From Ectothiorhodospira magna (GTDB taxonomy: Bacteria; Pseudomonadota; Gammaproteobacteria; Ectothiorhodospirales; Ectothiorhodospiraceae), in assembly GCF_900110965.1 (NCBI RefSeq), contig NZ_FOFO01000011.1:1-64000 (forward strand): DNA of 64,000 nt. The letters are read 5' to 3'. Positions within the stretch are counted from its first letter, which is position 1, and each line of letters opens with the position of its first letter. Made by a program: the position numbers and the translations under genes. Of the stretch, positions 26,476 to 37,254 are shown one piece after another. The notes beneath the pieces were generated by a model that was not told the DNA's origin, did not search any database, and saw only the letters and a program-made list of their open reading frames with translations.

Positions 26476-27567
26476 CTACAGAACCGCCTTGGGGTAAGAC
26501 CCCAGCACCTTGACCAGTTCCGCTTCCTGCTTGAGTTCCGCCAGGGCCTTGGCCACGTGGGCATCCTGGGCATGACCCTCGATGTCCATGAAGAACACAT
26601 ATTCCCAGTTCACGCAGTGGGAAGGCCGGGATTCGATCCGGGTCAGGCTCACGTCATTATCGGCAAAGGGCGAGAGCAGACCATGGAGGGAACCGGGGCG
26701 ATTGCGGGCCGATACCAGCAGCGAGGTCTTGTCGTTGCCGGAGGGACCGCTGGAACGGGGGCCGATCACCAGAAAGCGGGTGGTATTGTCCGGTGAGTCC
26801 TCGATATTGGCCGCCAGCACGTTGAGGCCGTAAAGCTCCGCCGCCGCCTCGCTGGCAATGGCCGCCGCCCCCGGCTCCCGGGACGCACGCCGGGCCGCAT
26901 CGGCATTGCTGCTCACCGACAGGCGCTCGGCCTGGGGCAGACGGGCATCCAGCCACTCCCGGCACTGGGCCAGGGACTGCTGGTGGGAATAGATCCGCTC
27001 CACCCGGGACAGGGCGTCGGCCGTGGACAGCAGGTGGTGATGAATTCTCAGCTCCACCTCGCCGCAGATGCTCAGGGGAGACTGCATGAAGCGGTCCAGG
27101 GTATGGGTCACCACCCCTTCCGTGGAGTTCTCCACCGGCACCACCCCGTAATGGGCACTGCCGGACTCCACTTCACGGAAGACCTCGTCGATGGCATTCA
27201 TGGGGACCGTATTGACCGAATGCCCGAAATGCTTGAGGGCGGCGGCCTGGGTGAAGGTCCCCTCCGGCCCCAGAAAGGCAATGGACAACTGCTGCTCCAG
27301 GGCCAGACAGGCGGACATGATCTCCCGAAACAACCGGGCCATCTCCTCGCTGTTCAGGGGGCCGGGATTGGCCGCCTGAATCCGGCGCAATACCTGGGCC
27401 TCCCGTTCCGGGCGGTAGAACTCCGCCCGGGCATCGGCGGCCCGCTTGATGCGGGCCACTTCCTGGGCACAGTCGGCCCGTTCGCTGATCAGACGCATGA
27501 TCTCATCGTCCAGCGCATCAATGCGCCGGCGAATGCCGTCCAGCGTCTCCCCGTCCTGACCACTCAT
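26476..27567 (-). CDS. pheA: Bifunctional chorismate mutase / prephenate dehydratase (P-protein)
   Basis: A 363-residue enzyme with three domains in order: an AroQ chorismate mutase (IRRRIDALDDEIMRLISERADCAQEVARIKR, about 9-85), a prephenate dehydratase core (FLGPEGTFTQAA to NNTTRFLVIG-like NTTRFLVIG, about 97-275, with GVVPVENSTEG), and a C-terminal ACT regulatory domain (SLLVSARNRPGSLHGLLSPF, ESRPSHCVNWEYVFFMDIEGH). The ACT domain usually binds phenylalanine for feedback inhibition. It lies 29 bases after serA and 76 bases before hisC. Confidence 0.96.
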   Translation of the reverse strand: MSGQDGETLDGIRRRIDALDDEIMRLISERADCAQEVARIKRAADARAEFYRPEREAQVLRRIQAANPGPLNSEEMARLFREIMSACLALEQQLSIAFLGPEGTFTQAAALKHFGHSVNTVPMNAIDEVFREVESGSAHYGVVPVENSTEGVVTHTLDRFMQSPLSICGEVELRIHHHLLSTADALSRVERIYSHQQSLAQCREWLDARLPQAERLSVSSNADAARRASREPGAAAIASEAAAELYGLNVLAANIEDSPDNTTRFLVIGPRSSGPSGNDKTSLLVSARNRPGSLHGLLSPFADNDVSLTRIESRPSHCVNWEYVFFMDIEGHAQDAHVAKALAELKQEAELVKVLGSYPKAVL

Positions 27568-27596
27568 ATCTCGATCTGCTCTAGCCGTGGGACCTG

Positions 27597-28760
27597 TTAC
27601 AGGACGCGGACCCGCAACACGCCGTCAATGCCCGCGATGGCGCGGGCCGCTTCTTCACCGATCTCGTCTTCCACGTCGATGAGATTGTAGGCAACTCCGG
27701 CGCGGGATTCATTCACCATGTGGACGATATTGATGCTGTTCTGCCCCAGCACATGGGAGATCTGCCCCACCATGTCCGGCAGATTGCGGTTGATGACCGC
27801 CAGACGGGTCTTGCCCGCCCGAGGCAGCACCACCTCCGGCAGGTTCACGGAATTGCGCACATTGCCGTGCTCCAGGTACTCGCGCAGCTGATCCGCCACC
27901 ATGACGGCGCAGTTCTCCTCCGCTTCCTGGGTAGAGGCACCCAGGTGCGGCAGGGCGATCACCCCGGCCTTGCCCATCAGGTTGTTGCTGGGGAAATCAC
28001 ACACATAACTGCGCAGCTTGCCTGCTTCCAGGGCCTCGAGCACGGCGGCCTCGTCCACGATGCCCTCGCGGGCAAAATTCAGCACCACGGCACCGTCCCG
28101 CATGGAGTGAAGCCGCTCCCGGTTGAGCAGGTGACGGGTATGGTCGTTCAGGGGGACATGGAAGGTGACCATGTCGCATCGGGCGATCAGGTCGTCCACG
28201 CTCAGAGCCTGCTGCACACCGGCATCCAGCAGCCAGGCGGCGCGCACGGTGATGTGCGGATCAAAGCCGATGACGTTCATGCCCAGGGCGCGGGCGGCAT
28301 TGGCCACCTGCACGCCGATGGCCCCCAGACCCACCACCCCCAGGGTACGGCCGGGCAGTTCAAAGCCGCTGAACTGTTTCTTGCCGGCTTCCACCTGCTT
28401 GTGCAGGGTTGCGTCATCCCCGGTCAGATTGCGGGTGTAGTCCCAGGCTTGGCAGATATTGCGAGCCGCCAGCAGCATCCCCGCCAGCACCAGTTCCTTC
28501 ACCGCGTTGGCATTGGCGCCGGGGGCATTGAAAACCGCCACGCCCCGCTCGGTCATGGCCTCCAGGGGGATGTTGTTCACGCCGGCGCCGGCGCGGCCCA
28601 CGGCCTTGAGGCTGGCGGGAATCTCCATCTGATGCATGTTGAACGAACGCACCATGACGGCATCGGGCTGGCTGATTTCGGAGGCCACTTCATAATGCTC
28701 GTGGCCGAACCGGTCCAGGCCCCTGGGAGAGATGTTGTTCAGGGTAAGGATCTTGTACAT
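27597..28760 (-). CDS. serA: D-3-phosphoglycerate dehydrogenase
   Basis: A 387-residue NAD-dependent dehydrogenase opening serine biosynthesis. VGRAGAGVNNIPL is the substrate-binding block, LGVVGLGAIGVQVANAARALG the NAD-binding GxGxxG, and HLGASTQEAEENCA holds the catalytic histidine. A short C-terminal ACT-like domain (INRNLPDMVGQISHVLG, NESRAGVAYNLIDVE) is the expected serine sensor. The ATG at 28760 lies one base after the serC stop. A frame extension upstream lies inside serC and is rejected. Confidence 0.95.
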   Translation of the reverse strand: MYKILTLNNISPRGLDRFGHEHYEVASEISQPDAVMVRSFNMHQMEIPASLKAVGRAGAGVNNIPLEAMTERGVAVFNAPGANANAVKELVLAGMLLAARNICQAWDYTRNLTGDDATLHKQVEAGKKQFSGFELPGRTLGVVGLGAIGVQVANAARALGMNVIGFDPHITVRAAWLLDAGVQQALSVDDLIARCDMVTFHVPLNDHTRHLLNRERLHSMRDGAVVLNFAREGIVDEAAVLEALEAGKLRSYVCDFPSNNLMGKAGVIALPHLGASTQEAEENCAVMVADQLREYLEHGNVRNSVNLPEVVLPRAGKTRLAVINRNLPDMVGQISHVLGQNSINIVHMVNESRAGVAYNLIDVEDEIGEEAARAIAGIDGVLRVRVL

Positions 28761-28761
28761 G

Positions 28762-29844
28762 TCATGCCTTGCGCTGTTCGAAGTCCACCATGAATTCCAC
28801 CAGGGCATCGACGCCGGCCTCGGGCATGGCGTTGTAGATGCTGGCACGCATGCCGCCCACGGAGCGGTGGCCCTTGAGGGTGGTCAGTCCCGCCTGCTCG
28901 GCTTCCTTGAGGAACAGGCCGTCCAGTTCGGGGTCCGCCAGGGTGAAGGGCACGTTCATGCGGGAGCGGGCAGCCACATCCACCGGGTTGGTGTAGAAGG
29001 CGGAGTTGTCGATGGCCTTGTAGAGCTTCTCGGCCTTGCGGCGATTGATCTCGTCCATCACCTTCAGGCCGCCGATCTCCTTGAGCCACTGGAACACCAG
29101 TCCGGCCAGGTACCAGGCATAGGTGGGCGGGGTGTTGGACATGGACTCGGCTTCCGCCTGCACCTGGTAGTCGAAGATGCTGGGGGTGGATGCCATGGCG
29201 CCGCCCAGCAGGTCGTCACGGACGATCACCAGGGTGAGGCCGGCGGGACCGATGTTCTTCTGGGCACCGGCGTAGATGAGGCCGAAGCGGGAGACATCCA
29301 GGGGACCGGACAGGATGTTGGAGGACATGTCCGCCACCAGGGGTACGTCACCGGATTCGGGGATCCAGTGGAATTCCACCCCGCCGATGGTCTCGTTGGG
29401 GGTGTAGTGCAGGTAGGCGGCATCGCTGCCGCGCTGCCAGCCATCAAAGGCCGGGATGGTGGTGAAGTGGCTGTCGGCGGCGGTGGCCACCACGTTCACA
29501 TCCGCATATTTTTTGGCCTCGGCGATGGCCTTCTTGGACCAGGCGCCGGTGTTGACATAGTCCACCCGGGTCTTGCCCCGCAGCAGGTTCATGGGGATGG
29601 CGGCGAACTGGCCAGTGGCACCACCCTGCAGGAACAGCACCTTGTAGTTGGCGGGGATCTGCAACAGATCCCGCAGATCCTGTTCCGCCTGATTGGCAAT
29701 GGACACAAAGGCCTTGCCACGGTGACTCATTTCCATCACCGACATGCCGGTCCCGTTCCAGTCGAGCATGTCTTCGCGGGCGCGTTCCAGCACCGGCTCG
29801 GGCAGCACGGCGGGGCCGGCGCTGAAGTTGTAGACTCGTGTCAT
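28762..29844 (-). CDS. serC: Phosphoserine aminotransferase
   Basis: A 360-residue PLP enzyme converting 3-phosphohydroxypyruvate to phosphoserine, also used in pyridoxine synthesis. [18 protein letters not shown] opens the protein, [10 protein letters not shown] follows, [18 protein letters not shown] binds the cofactor, and [12 protein letters not shown] contains the PLP lysine. It forms an adjacent pair with serA; in many gammaproteobacteria serC instead directly precedes pheA, so serA is an insertion in that order. It is separated from gyrA by 106 bases. Confidence 0.97.
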   Translation of the reverse strand: MTRVYNFSAGPAVLPEPVLERAREDMLDWNGTGMSVMEMSHRGKAFVSIANQAEQDLRDLLQIPANYKVLFLQGGATGQFAAIPMNLLRGKTRVDYVNTGAWSKKAIAEAKKYADVNVVATAADSHFTTIPAFDGWQRGSDAAYLHYTPNETIGGVEFHWIPESGDVPLVADMSSNILSGPLDVSRFGLIYAGAQKNIGPAGLTLVIVRDDLLGGAMASTPSIFDYQVQAEAESMSNTPPTYAWYLAGLVFQWLKEIGGLKVMDEINRRKAEKLYKAIDNSAFYTNPVDVAARSRMNVPFTLADPELDGLFLKEAEQAGLTTLKGHRSVGGMRASIYNAMPEAGVDALVEFMVDFEQRKA

Positions 29845-29950
29845 GGTTGACTCCAGAATTGAATCACACTACTGAATACGGTTTGTTGCCATCCAGGCAG
29901 AAACAGCGCACCGTGGGGGCGATGCCTTGGCCGCAGCAACCACAATGGCG

Positions 29951-32527
29951 TCAGGCATCGGCAGTCTCTGAAGACATCTCGGCTTCTTCCTCGCCTTCGC
30001 CGTTGAGACCTTCCACCCGGGCCAGTTCCACCAGGTTCTCGTCGTCGGCCAGACGAATCAGCCTCACGCCCTGGGTATTGCGACCCAGCACCGAGATATC
30101 GGCCACCGGGGTCCGCACCAGCGTGCCGCCGTTGGTGATGAGCATGACCTCGTCCTCGTCGCCCACCAGGGTTGCGCCGACCACGTTGCCGTTGCGGCCG
30201 CTGGTCTGAATGGCAATGACCCCCTGACCGCCCCGACCATGGCGTGGAAAATCTTCTGGTGGCGTGCGCTTGCCATAACCGTTCTCGGTAGCCACCAGGA
30301 TGGTGCCCTCATCGACGATGATCAGGGAAATCACCTGCTGCCCTTCACCCAGCTTGACACCACGCACGCCCCCGGCGGTCCGGCCCATGGGGCGGACGGA
30401 ATCTTCGTTGAAACGAATGGCCTTGCCGGCGGATGTGAGCAGCATCACGTCCTGATGACCGTCGGTGAGTTTGACATCCACCAGCCCGTCTCCTTCCCGC
30501 AGACCCACGGCAATGATGCCGTTGGAACGGGGACGGGAGAAATCCACCAGTGGGGTCTTTTTCACCACCCCCTCACTGGTGGCCATGAAGACGTAGACAT
30601 CCTCCCGGTACTGACGCACCGGCAGGATGGCATTGATCCGCTCCCCTTCCTCCAGGGGCAACAGGTTGACCATGGGACGACCCCGAGCGGTACGACTGCC
30701 CAGAGGCAGTTCATAGACCTTGAGCCAGTAGGCCTTGCCGCGACTGGAAAAGCACAAAATGGTGTCGTGGGTATTGGCCACCACCAGACGATCCACAAAA
30801 TCCTCGTCGCGGAAGGTGGTGGCGGTCTTGCCCCGGCCCCCACGACGCTGGGCACGATAGGTGCTCAGGGGTTGATACTTGGCGTATCCGGCATGAGACA
30901 GGGTGACCACCACATCTTCCTCGGTGATCAGGTCTTCCAGGGTCAGGTCAAGCTGGGTGCTGAGAATATGGGTCCGACGTTCATCCCCATACTGTTCCCG
31001 GATGATGTCCAGTTCCTCACGAATCACGGCCATCAAGCGGTCCGGGCTGGCGAGGATCTCCAGCAAGTCATGGATGCGCGCCAACAGTTCCCGATACTCG
31101 GCAACGATTTTGTCCTGTTCCAGCCCGGTCAGGCGATGCAGACGCAGGTCTAAAATCGCTTGAACCTGAGTCTCGGACAGATGGTATCCATCCGCCTTGA
31201 GGCCCAGTTCCGGCGCCAGATCCTCCGGGCGAGAGGCCAGGGCACCAGCACGTTCCAGCATGGCGGTCACCGATCCGGGGTTCCAGCCCTGGGCCAGTAA
31301 CGCCGCCTTGGCCTGGGCCGGGCTACCGGAGGCCTTGATCAAGGCAATGACCTGATCGATATTGCCCAGGGCCACCGCCAGACCTTCCAGCACATGGGCA
31401 CGGTCACGGGCCTTGCGCAACTCATAAATGGTCCGACGGGTCACCACTTCCCGGCGATGACGCAGGAAGGCTTCCAGAATCTGCTTGAGATCCAGCAGGC
31501 GGGGCTGACCATCCACCAGCGCCACCATGTTGATGCCGAACACGTTCTGCATCTGGGTGTGCTGATAAAGATTGTTGATGATCACCTCGGGGACTTCGCC
31601 GCGCTTGAGTTCCACCACCATGCGCATGCCGTCCTTGTCGGATTCGTCCCGCAGTTCGCTGATGCCTTCGAGCTTTTTTTCCTTGACCAGTTCAGCAATG
31701 CGCTCCAGCAGACGGGCCTTGTTCACCTGATAGGGCAGTTCGGTGACGATGATGGACTGACGCCCGGTTCGCTCGTCGGTCTCGATCTCGGTGCGGGCGC
31801 GTACATAGATGCGGCCACGACCGGTACGGTAGGCCTCGTGGATGCCCCGGTCCCCATTGATGGTGCCGGCGGTGGGAAAATCCGGCCCCGGCAGATGCGC
31901 CATCAGTCCGTCGATACCCAATTCCGGGTCATCAATCAGGGCAATACAGGCATTCACCACCTCGGTGAGGTTATGGGGCGGGATGTTGGTGGCCATGCCC
32001 ACCGCGATGCCGGCAGAGCCGTTGATCAGCAGATGGGGCAACTGGGCGGGGAAGACCGAGGGCTCGGACTCGGAGCCGTCGTAGTTGTCGACGAAATCGA
32101 CGGTTTCCTTGTCGATGTCCACCAGCATTTCGTGGGCGATCCGGGCCATGCGCACTTCGGTGTATCGCATCGCCGCCGGAGCGTCGCCGTCCACGGAGCC
32201 GAAGTTGCCCTGTCCATCCACCAGCATGTAGCGCATGGAGAAGGGCTGGGCCATGCGCACGATGGTGTCGTAGACGGCGGAATCACCATGGGGGTGATAT
32301 TTACCGATCACGTCACCCACCACGCGGGCGGATTTCTTGTAGGGTTTGTTCCAGTCGTTGCCCAACTCGCGCATGGCGAAGAGGACACGACGGTGTACCG
32401 GTTTGAGTCCATCCCGCACGTCGGGCAGGGCGCGTCCGATGATGACACTCATCGCATAGTCCAGATAGGACTGGCGCATCTCGTCTTCGAGATTGACGGG
32501 GAGGATTTCTTTGGCGAATTCGGCCAT
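29951..32527 (-). CDS. gyrA: DNA gyrase subunit A
   Basis: An 858-residue type IIA topoisomerase subunit. The quinolone-resistance region reads [14 protein letters not shown] with the wild-type Ser and Asp, and the catalytic tyrosine is in [10 protein letters not shown]. Six C-terminal beta-pinwheel repeats end the protein, with the gyrase box QRRGGRGK near residue 545. An acidic tail ([13 protein letters not shown]) closes it. It heads the serC-serA-pheA series as in pseudomonads. The upstream 156-base gap shows no clear promoter beyond a possible TATGAT near 32575. Confidence 0.97.
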   Translation of the reverse strand: MAEFAKEILPVNLEDEMRQSYLDYAMSVIIGRALPDVRDGLKPVHRRVLFAMRELGNDWNKPYKKSARVVGDVIGKYHPHGDSAVYDTIVRMAQPFSMRYMLVDGQGNFGSVDGDAPAAMRYTEVRMARIAHEMLVDIDKETVDFVDNYDGSESEPSVFPAQLPHLLINGSAGIAVGMATNIPPHNLTEVVNACIALIDDPELGIDGLMAHLPGPDFPTAGTINGDRGIHEAYRTGRGRIYVRARTEIETDERTGRQSIIVTELPYQVNKARLLERIAELVKEKKLEGISELRDESDKDGMRMVVELKRGEVPEVIINNLYQHTQMQNVFGINMVALVDGQPRLLDLKQILEAFLRHRREVVTRRTIYELRKARDRAHVLEGLAVALGNIDQVIALIKASGSPAQAKAALLAQGWNPGSVTAMLERAGALASRPEDLAPELGLKADGYHLSETQVQAILDLRLHRLTGLEQDKIVAEYRELLARIHDLLEILASPDRLMAVIREELDIIREQYGDERRTHILSTQLDLTLEDLITEEDVVVTLSHAGYAKYQPLSTYRAQRRGGRGKTATTFRDEDFVDRLVVANTHDTILCFSSRGKAYWLKVYELPLGSRTARGRPMVNLLPLEEGERINAILPVRQYREDVYVFMATSEGVVKKTPLVDFSRPRSNGIIAVGLREGDGLVDVKLTDGHQDVMLLTSAGKAIRFNEDSVRPMGRTAGGVRGVKLGEGQQVISLIIVDEGTILVATENGYGKRTPPEDFPRHGRGGQGVIAIQTSGRNGNVVGATLVGDEDEVMLITNGGTLVRTPVADISVLGRNTQGVRLIRLADDENLVELARVEGLNGEGEEEAEMSSETADA

Positions 32528-32683
32528 TCAGTCTCTGGGCGTGATGATGGGCGGAAAATTCAAGGGGTCAGAATACGCGGTGGATCATACCATAACAGCG
32601 CCTCTGCGGGTGCTCGATCCGGGGGGCTGGACAGCGTCATCCGCCCCGGTCTGGCGCCACGGTGAACGGGAGTGGATCGGTGC

Positions 32684-33760
32684 TCAAAACCGCAGTTCCA
32701 GCCCCATACCCACCGCCAGTGCCTCCCGCCGGAATGTCTCATGTTCTTCCCGTGGCCAGAAATAACCCGCAATCAAACGGCCCAATAGCCAGTCCTCATG
32801 CAGGGACTGCCGCCAGACGGTACGAACACCGTACTCGGCCACTTCCACGCGGGCATCCGTCTCGCCGCTGATCAAGGCTTCCAGGGATAAAAGGCGGTGA
32901 GTACCAAAGCTCCTGAACACCCCCACACTGCTGGACCAGACCAGCCCCTGGGTGGTTTCTGCAATGGTGCCACTGTTGCCCCAGCGAAATGACAGCTGCG
33001 GGGAATAGGCATATTCATAATTGAGCACCGTGGTGGCGCCAAAGCGATCATCCAGGGTCCAGAACACCGTTTCACGAAACTCGATGGCATTCCGTTCCGA
33101 CAGCCACCACACCTTGCGGTAACGGGCCTGCAGGTAGATCTTGTAGGCGCTGCGGACACCCGCCCGCAGATCGATATGCTCCCGCAGGGCATAGCCCAGA
33201 CCGGTAAAGGGGGTCTGATCCTCCCGGCGACTTTCCTCCAGCAACTGATCCTGGCGGGAAAAGGCTTCCGGCTGATCCCTGATCAGTTCATCTTCGTTAT
33301 CCAGACCAAAAAACAGGTAGGCCCGATCCTTGAGGTTGGGCAGGTCCATCCGGGCGCCGAGGCGCAGATTGGTATTGAGGGAACGGTCCTGCCGCCACAG
33401 AGTATTGAGCTTCAGGTCGCCGGATACGCCCCGACCCTCCTTGAAGGCATCCTCATCCCCAAACCAGCCATCAATCCCTCGTGCGATCCAGTCCGTAGTG
33501 CCGTACAGACCACTGCGGGTGCAATCCAGCATGTCAATGACATGGCCGCCACAACGGGACCACCAGGGCCACGGCCCGAAAGTCATCGGGGCCGGTGCCG
33601 GAGGCGACAAACAGCCGGGCGGATCGGGAAACCCGGTGCATGGCACATCGGGCATGTAGTCGCAGCCATCAAGCGGACAATGACGCTGGGGCTGGGCCAC
33701 GGCAAGACCGGGCACCAGACACAAGCCGGCGATGATGACAACGGGAAAAAGACGATGCAT
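32684..33760 (-). CDS. Predicted outer-membrane beta-barrel protein, uncharacterised
   Basis: A 358-residue exported protein. The start MHRLFPVVIIAGLCLVPGLAVA gives a clear signal peptide with cleavage after AVA. A cysteine-containing N-terminal segment (CPLDGCDYMPDVPCTGFPDPPGC) then precedes alternating polar/aromatic strands (LNTNLRLGARMDLP, AYLFFGLDNEDE, IDLRAGVRSAYKIYLQARY, TTVLNYEYAYSPQLSFRWG) and a terminal strand ending in phenylalanine (ALAVGMGLELRF), the hallmark of barrel proteins. The function is not recognised. It lies alone, 156 bases from gyrA, with mtnA upstream. Confidence 0.8.
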   Translation of the reverse strand: MHRLFPVVIIAGLCLVPGLAVAQPQRHCPLDGCDYMPDVPCTGFPDPPGCLSPPAPAPMTFGPWPWWSRCGGHVIDMLDCTRSGLYGTTDWIARGIDGWFGDEDAFKEGRGVSGDLKLNTLWRQDRSLNTNLRLGARMDLPNLKDRAYLFFGLDNEDELIRDQPEAFSRQDQLLEESRREDQTPFTGLGYALREHIDLRAGVRSAYKIYLQARYRKVWWLSERNAIEFRETVFWTLDDRFGATTVLNYEYAYSPQLSFRWGNSGTIAETTQGLVWSSSVGVFRSFGTHRLLSLEALISGETDARVEVAEYGVRTVWRQSLHEDWLLGRLIAGYFWPREEHETFRREALAVGMGLELRF

Positions 33761-33799
33761 GAAAAATCCTTGCCCTGGTAAGGCCATGGCATCCAGACA

Positions 33800-33821
33800 A
33801 ACCCGGCACGGCATCCGGGTT
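33800..33821 (-). terminator. Possible terminator hairpin downstream of mtnA
   Basis: A 7-bp inverted repeat AACCCGG/CCGGGTT with an 8-base loop, followed on the minus strand by TGTCTGG rather than a clean T-run. It lies between the mtnA stop and the start of the barrel protein gene. Structure is clear; termination function is uncertain. Confidence 0.4.
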
Positions 33822-33913
33822 GTTCTGGATCGTTTCCATCCCGGCATCCTTGCATGATGACCGTGCCGTGCCGGCCATCAGGCAGACACATCTGCCCCAT
33901 ACCCACCGTTGCG

Positions 33914-34972
33914 TCAGGTTTTGGCCCCCATCAGCAACGCCATGTTCTCCTGATCAGGCTGTGCCACCACCCCTTTTTCGGTCACGATGGCGTCAATCAA
34001 TTCCGCGGGGGTGACATCAAAGGCCGGGTTCCAGGCCCCTGCCCCATCGGCGGCCACTCGCTTGCCGGCCAGTTCCAGCACCTCCTCGGTGCCTCGCTGT
34101 TCGATGGGAATGGCACTGCCATCGGCCGCCTCCATGTCGATGGTGGTGGTGGGGGCCACCACCATGAAGCGCACCCCGTGATGCCGGGCCAGTATCGCCA
34201 GGCCATAGGTGCCGATCTTGTTGGCGGCATCGCCGTTGGCGGCAATCCGGTCCGCGCCCACGATCACCCAACTGATCCGGCCTTCCCGCATCAGACTGGC
34301 GGCGGCACCCTCACACAGCAGGCTCACCGGGATGCGGTCCTGCACCAGTTCCCAGGCGGTCAGACGCGATCCTTGCAGCCAGGGGCGGGTTTCGTCGGCA
34401 AAGACATGGGGAATCAGGCCCTTGGCATAGGCACTGCGAATCACCCCCAGGGCGGTGCCATAGCCACCGGTGGCCAGGGAGCCGGTATTGCAATGGGTCA
34501 GCACCGCCTTGCCAGGCTCGATCAGGGCGGCGCCCAGTTCGCCCATGCGGCGGTTGCCTTCGATATCGTCGTGATGGATGCGCTCGGCTTCCAGCAACAG
34601 TTCTGCGGTGGGGTCGACGCCGTCGGGCAGACGGTCCATGAGCCGGCGCATATGGTCCAGGGCCCAGAACAGGTTCACGGCGGTGGGACGGGAGGCCGCC
34701 AGGGTGTCCAGGTCCGCCTGCATGGCGTCCCGCCAATGGGCCGGGTCTCGGGTCCAGGCATGGCGGGCGGACAGAACCACCCCATACGCGGCCGTCACCC
34801 CAATGGCTGGGGCGCCGCGCACCACCATGTCACGGATGGCCACCGCCGTTTCCGGCGCCGTATCCAGATCCAGATAGACGGATTCATGGGGAAGGCGCCG
34901 CTGATCCAGCAGGCGCAGGTGGGTGCCGGTCCACTGCACGGCACGAATGGAGTCATGGGCATGTGTGTTCAT
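33914..34972 (-). CDS. mtnA: S-methyl-5-thioribose-1-phosphate isomerase
   Basis: A 352-residue enzyme of methionine salvage that isomerises methylthioribose-1-phosphate to the ribulose form. [19 protein letters not shown] is the substrate loop, [13 protein letters not shown] holds the catalytic cysteine, and [18 protein letters not shown] carries the catalytic aspartate. The ATG at 34972 gives the family N-terminus (IRAVQW); an upstream frame opposite the divergent gene is rejected. It is divergent from mtaD across 108 bases; both act on methylthio-nucleoside metabolites. Confidence 0.96.
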   Translation of the reverse strand: MNTHAHDSIRAVQWTGTHLRLLDQRRLPHESVYLDLDTAPETAVAIRDMVVRGAPAIGVTAAYGVVLSARHAWTRDPAHWRDAMQADLDTLAASRPTAVNLFWALDHMRRLMDRLPDGVDPTAELLLEAERIHHDDIEGNRRMGELGAALIEPGKAVLTHCNTGSLATGGYGTALGVIRSAYAKGLIPHVFADETRPWLQGSRLTAWELVQDRIPVSLLCEGAAASLMREGRISWVIVGADRIAANGDAANKIGTYGLAILARHHGVRFMVVAPTTTIDMEAADGSAIPIEQRGTEEVLELAGKRVAADGAGAWNPAFDVTPAELIDAIVTEKGVVAQPDQENMALLMGAKT

Positions 34973-35080
34973 GGAGCGGAATTGTATGTCTGCCGTGACT
35001 CCGCCGCCAGTGTCCTGGATCAACCTCGGCAACGATGTATTGCTTGCCCACTGTTGCGGGGTACGGTTATCTTTTCCAGC

Positions 35081-36418
35081 ATGAAACACGTCGAAAAAAT
35101 GATCTCCGCCCGCTGGATCATCCCGGTGGAACCGGACAACCAGGTTCTGGACCATCACACCCTGGTCATCCACGAGGGCCGCATACTGGATCGGCTGCCC
35201 ACCGCCGAGGCGGAACGGCGCTACCAGGCTGACAGCCACCGCCGCCTGGATCGCCACGCCCTCATCCCGGGCCTGATCAATGCCCACACCCACTCGCCGA
35301 TGACCCTGCTGCGGGGGCTGGCCGATGACCTACCCCTGATGGACTGGCTGCAGAACCATATCTGGCCCGCCGAGGGGCGCTTCGTCGCCGAAGACTTCGT
35401 CCACGACGGCAGCCTGCTGGCCGCCGCCGAAATGCTGCGGGGCGGCACCACCTGTTTCAATGACATGTATTTCTTCCCGGAAACCACCGCCCTGGTGGCC
35501 TCCCAAGTGGGTATCCGGGCAGCCATTGGCCTGATCGTCATCGACTTTCCCAGCCGCTGGGCCGCCAACGGCGATGAATACATCGCCAAGGGCCTGGAAA
35601 TCCATGATCGCCACAAGGGCAACGCCCTGCTCTCCTTCTGCTTTGCCCCCCATGCCCCCTACACGGTGTCCGACGCCCCCCTGAAGCGGCTGGTGACTTT
35701 GGCCAATCAGTTGGACCTGCCCATTCACATGCACATCCATGAAACCGCCCATGAGGTCAATGAGGCCACCGCCCGCTTCGGTGTCCGTCCCCTGGAGCGA
35801 CTGGCCGGACTGGGCCTGAGCGGTCACCATCTCATGGCCATCCACATGACCCAGCTGCAACCGGCGGAGATCACCCACCTGGCCCAGGCCGGCACCCATG
35901 TGGTCCACTGCCCCGAATCCAACCTGAAACTGGCCTCCGGCTTCTGCCCGGTACAGACCCTGCTGGAGGCGGGGGTCAACGTGGCCCTGGGTACCGACGG
36001 TACCGCCAGCAACAACGATCTGGACATGTTCGGCGAGATGCGCACCGCCGCCCTGCTGGCCAAGGGAGTCAGTGGCAACGCGGCGGCCCTGCCCGCCCAT
36101 ACCGCCCTGCGCATGGCCACCCTCAACGGTGCCCGGGCCCTGGGCCTGGCCGATGACATCGGTTCCCTGGTCCCCGGCAAGCAGGCAGACATCACCGCGG
36201 TATTCATGGACGATCTGGAATGCCGGCCAGTCTATGACCCGGTGTCCCACCTGATCTATACCTGCGGCCGCCATCAGGTCAGCGATGTCTGGGTGGCGGG
36301 CCGTCCCTTGCTGCGGGACCGCCAGCTCACCACCATTGACGAGGCCGACCTGCACCGGCGCATCGGCATCTGGCAGGAGAAGATCGCCAGGGCGGATCAT
36401 CAGACCGTCGCCGAATGA
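35081..36418 (+). CDS. mtaD: TRZ/ATZ-family hydrolase, 5-methylthioadenosine / S-adenosylhomocysteine deaminase
   Basis: A 445-residue amidohydrolase-superfamily metalloenzyme. The metal ligands appear as [13 protein letters not shown] (HxH), [10 protein letters not shown], and [17 protein letters not shown] (Asp). The protein ends with the small beta-domain that completes the fold. Its neighbour mtnA and the MtaD-type motifs suggest that it deaminates methylthioadenosine or S-adenosylhomocysteine to the inosyl form. The ATG at 35081 is the family start; the longer frame upstream is antisense to mtnA. It is followed, 119 bases later, by ubiG. Confidence 0.93.
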   Translation: MKHVEKMISARWIIPVEPDNQVLDHHTLVIHEGRILDRLPTAEAERRYQADSHRRLDRHALIPGLINAHTHSPMTLLRGLADDLPLMDWLQNHIWPAEGRFVAEDFVHDGSLLAAAEMLRGGTTCFNDMYFFPETTALVASQVGIRAAIGLIVIDFPSRWAANGDEYIAKGLEIHDRHKGNALLSFCFAPHAPYTVSDAPLKRLVTLANQLDLPIHMHIHETAHEVNEATARFGVRPLERLAGLGLSGHHLMAIHMTQLQPAEITHLAQAGTHVVHCPESNLKLASGFCPVQTLLEAGVNVALGTDGTASNNDLDMFGEMRTAALLAKGVSGNAAALPAHTALRMATLNGARALGLADDIGSLVPGKQADITAVFMDDLECRPVYDPVSHLIYTCGRHQVSDVWVAGRPLLRDRQLTTIDEADLHRRIGIWQEKIARADHQTVAE

Positions 36419-36537
36419 GCCGGGACTGGCACTCGGGCCGCTCCCACCGGGACCACACCCGGAGGATTCCGGCGCCAGGTGGATAAAATGTCGCCCCGGT
36501 GAGTACAATGCCCCATCATTCCAGCAGACCGATCCCC

Positions 36538-37251
36538 ATGTCCGAGACCCATCACAACGTCGACCCCGCCGAGATCGCCAAGTTTGCCGACATGGCCCAC
36601 CGCTGGTGGGACCCCAGTGGCGAATGCCGCCCCCTGCACGAGATCAATCCCCTGCGCCTGGACTACGTCAATGAAGGCTGCGGCGGCCTCAAGGGCCTCA
36701 AGGTGCTGGACGTGGGCTGCGGCGGCGGCCTGCTGGCGGAAGCCATGGCCCAGCGGGGCGCCCAGGTCACCGGCATCGACATGAGCGAGGACGGTCTGGG
36801 GGTGGCCCGCATGCATCTGCTGGAATCCGGCCTGACGGTGGATTACCAGAAAGCCTCCGCCGAAATGCTGGCCCGAACCGTACCCGACACCTTCGATGTG
36901 GTCACCTGCATGGAAATGCTGGAGCATGTCCCCGATCCGGGGTCGGTGGTCCATGCCTGCGCCCGTCTGGTGAAACCCGGCGGTCATGTCTTCTTCGCCA
37001 CCCTCAACCGCACCCCCCAGGCCTTTGCCATGGCCATCCTGGGGGCGGAATACCTCATGCGCATGTTGCCCAAGGGCACCCATGACTACGCCCGCTTCGT
37101 CCGCCCCTCGGAACTGGCCCAATGGATGCGGGAGACCGATCTGAGCCTCCACGAACTGATGGGTATCCATTACCAGTTGCTCTCCGGCACCTACCGGCTG
37201 GGTCCCGGGGTGGACATCAATTATCTGGCTCACGCCATCCGCAAAGCCTGA
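36538..37251 (+). CDS. ubiG: Ubiquinone biosynthesis O-methyltransferase
   Basis: A 237-residue SAM-dependent enzyme performing both O-methylations of ubiquinone synthesis. KFADMAHRWWDPSGECRPLHEINPLR is the family opening, VLDVGCGGGLLAEAMA is the SAM-binding motif I, and VVTCMEMLEHVPDP is motif II. The ATG at 36538 gives the right length. It is three bases from the downstream phosphatase and probably cotranscribed with it, an arrangement also seen in pseudomonads. Confidence 0.96.
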   Translation: MSETHHNVDPAEIAKFADMAHRWWDPSGECRPLHEINPLRLDYVNEGCGGLKGLKVLDVGCGGGLLAEAMAQRGAQVTGIDMSEDGLGVARMHLLESGLTVDYQKASAEMLARTVPDTFDVVTCMEMLEHVPDPGSVVHACARLVKPGGHVFFATLNRTPQAFAMAILGAEYLMRMLPKGTHDYARFVRPSELAQWMRETDLSLHELMGIHYQLLSGTYRLGPGVDINYLAHAIRKA

Positions 37252-37254
37252 TCC

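Noticed and set aside
33854-35080. 409 extra codons in frame before mtaD
   Set aside because: The stretch is antisense to mtnA and has no family similarity; the amidohydrolase begins at the ATG at 35081.
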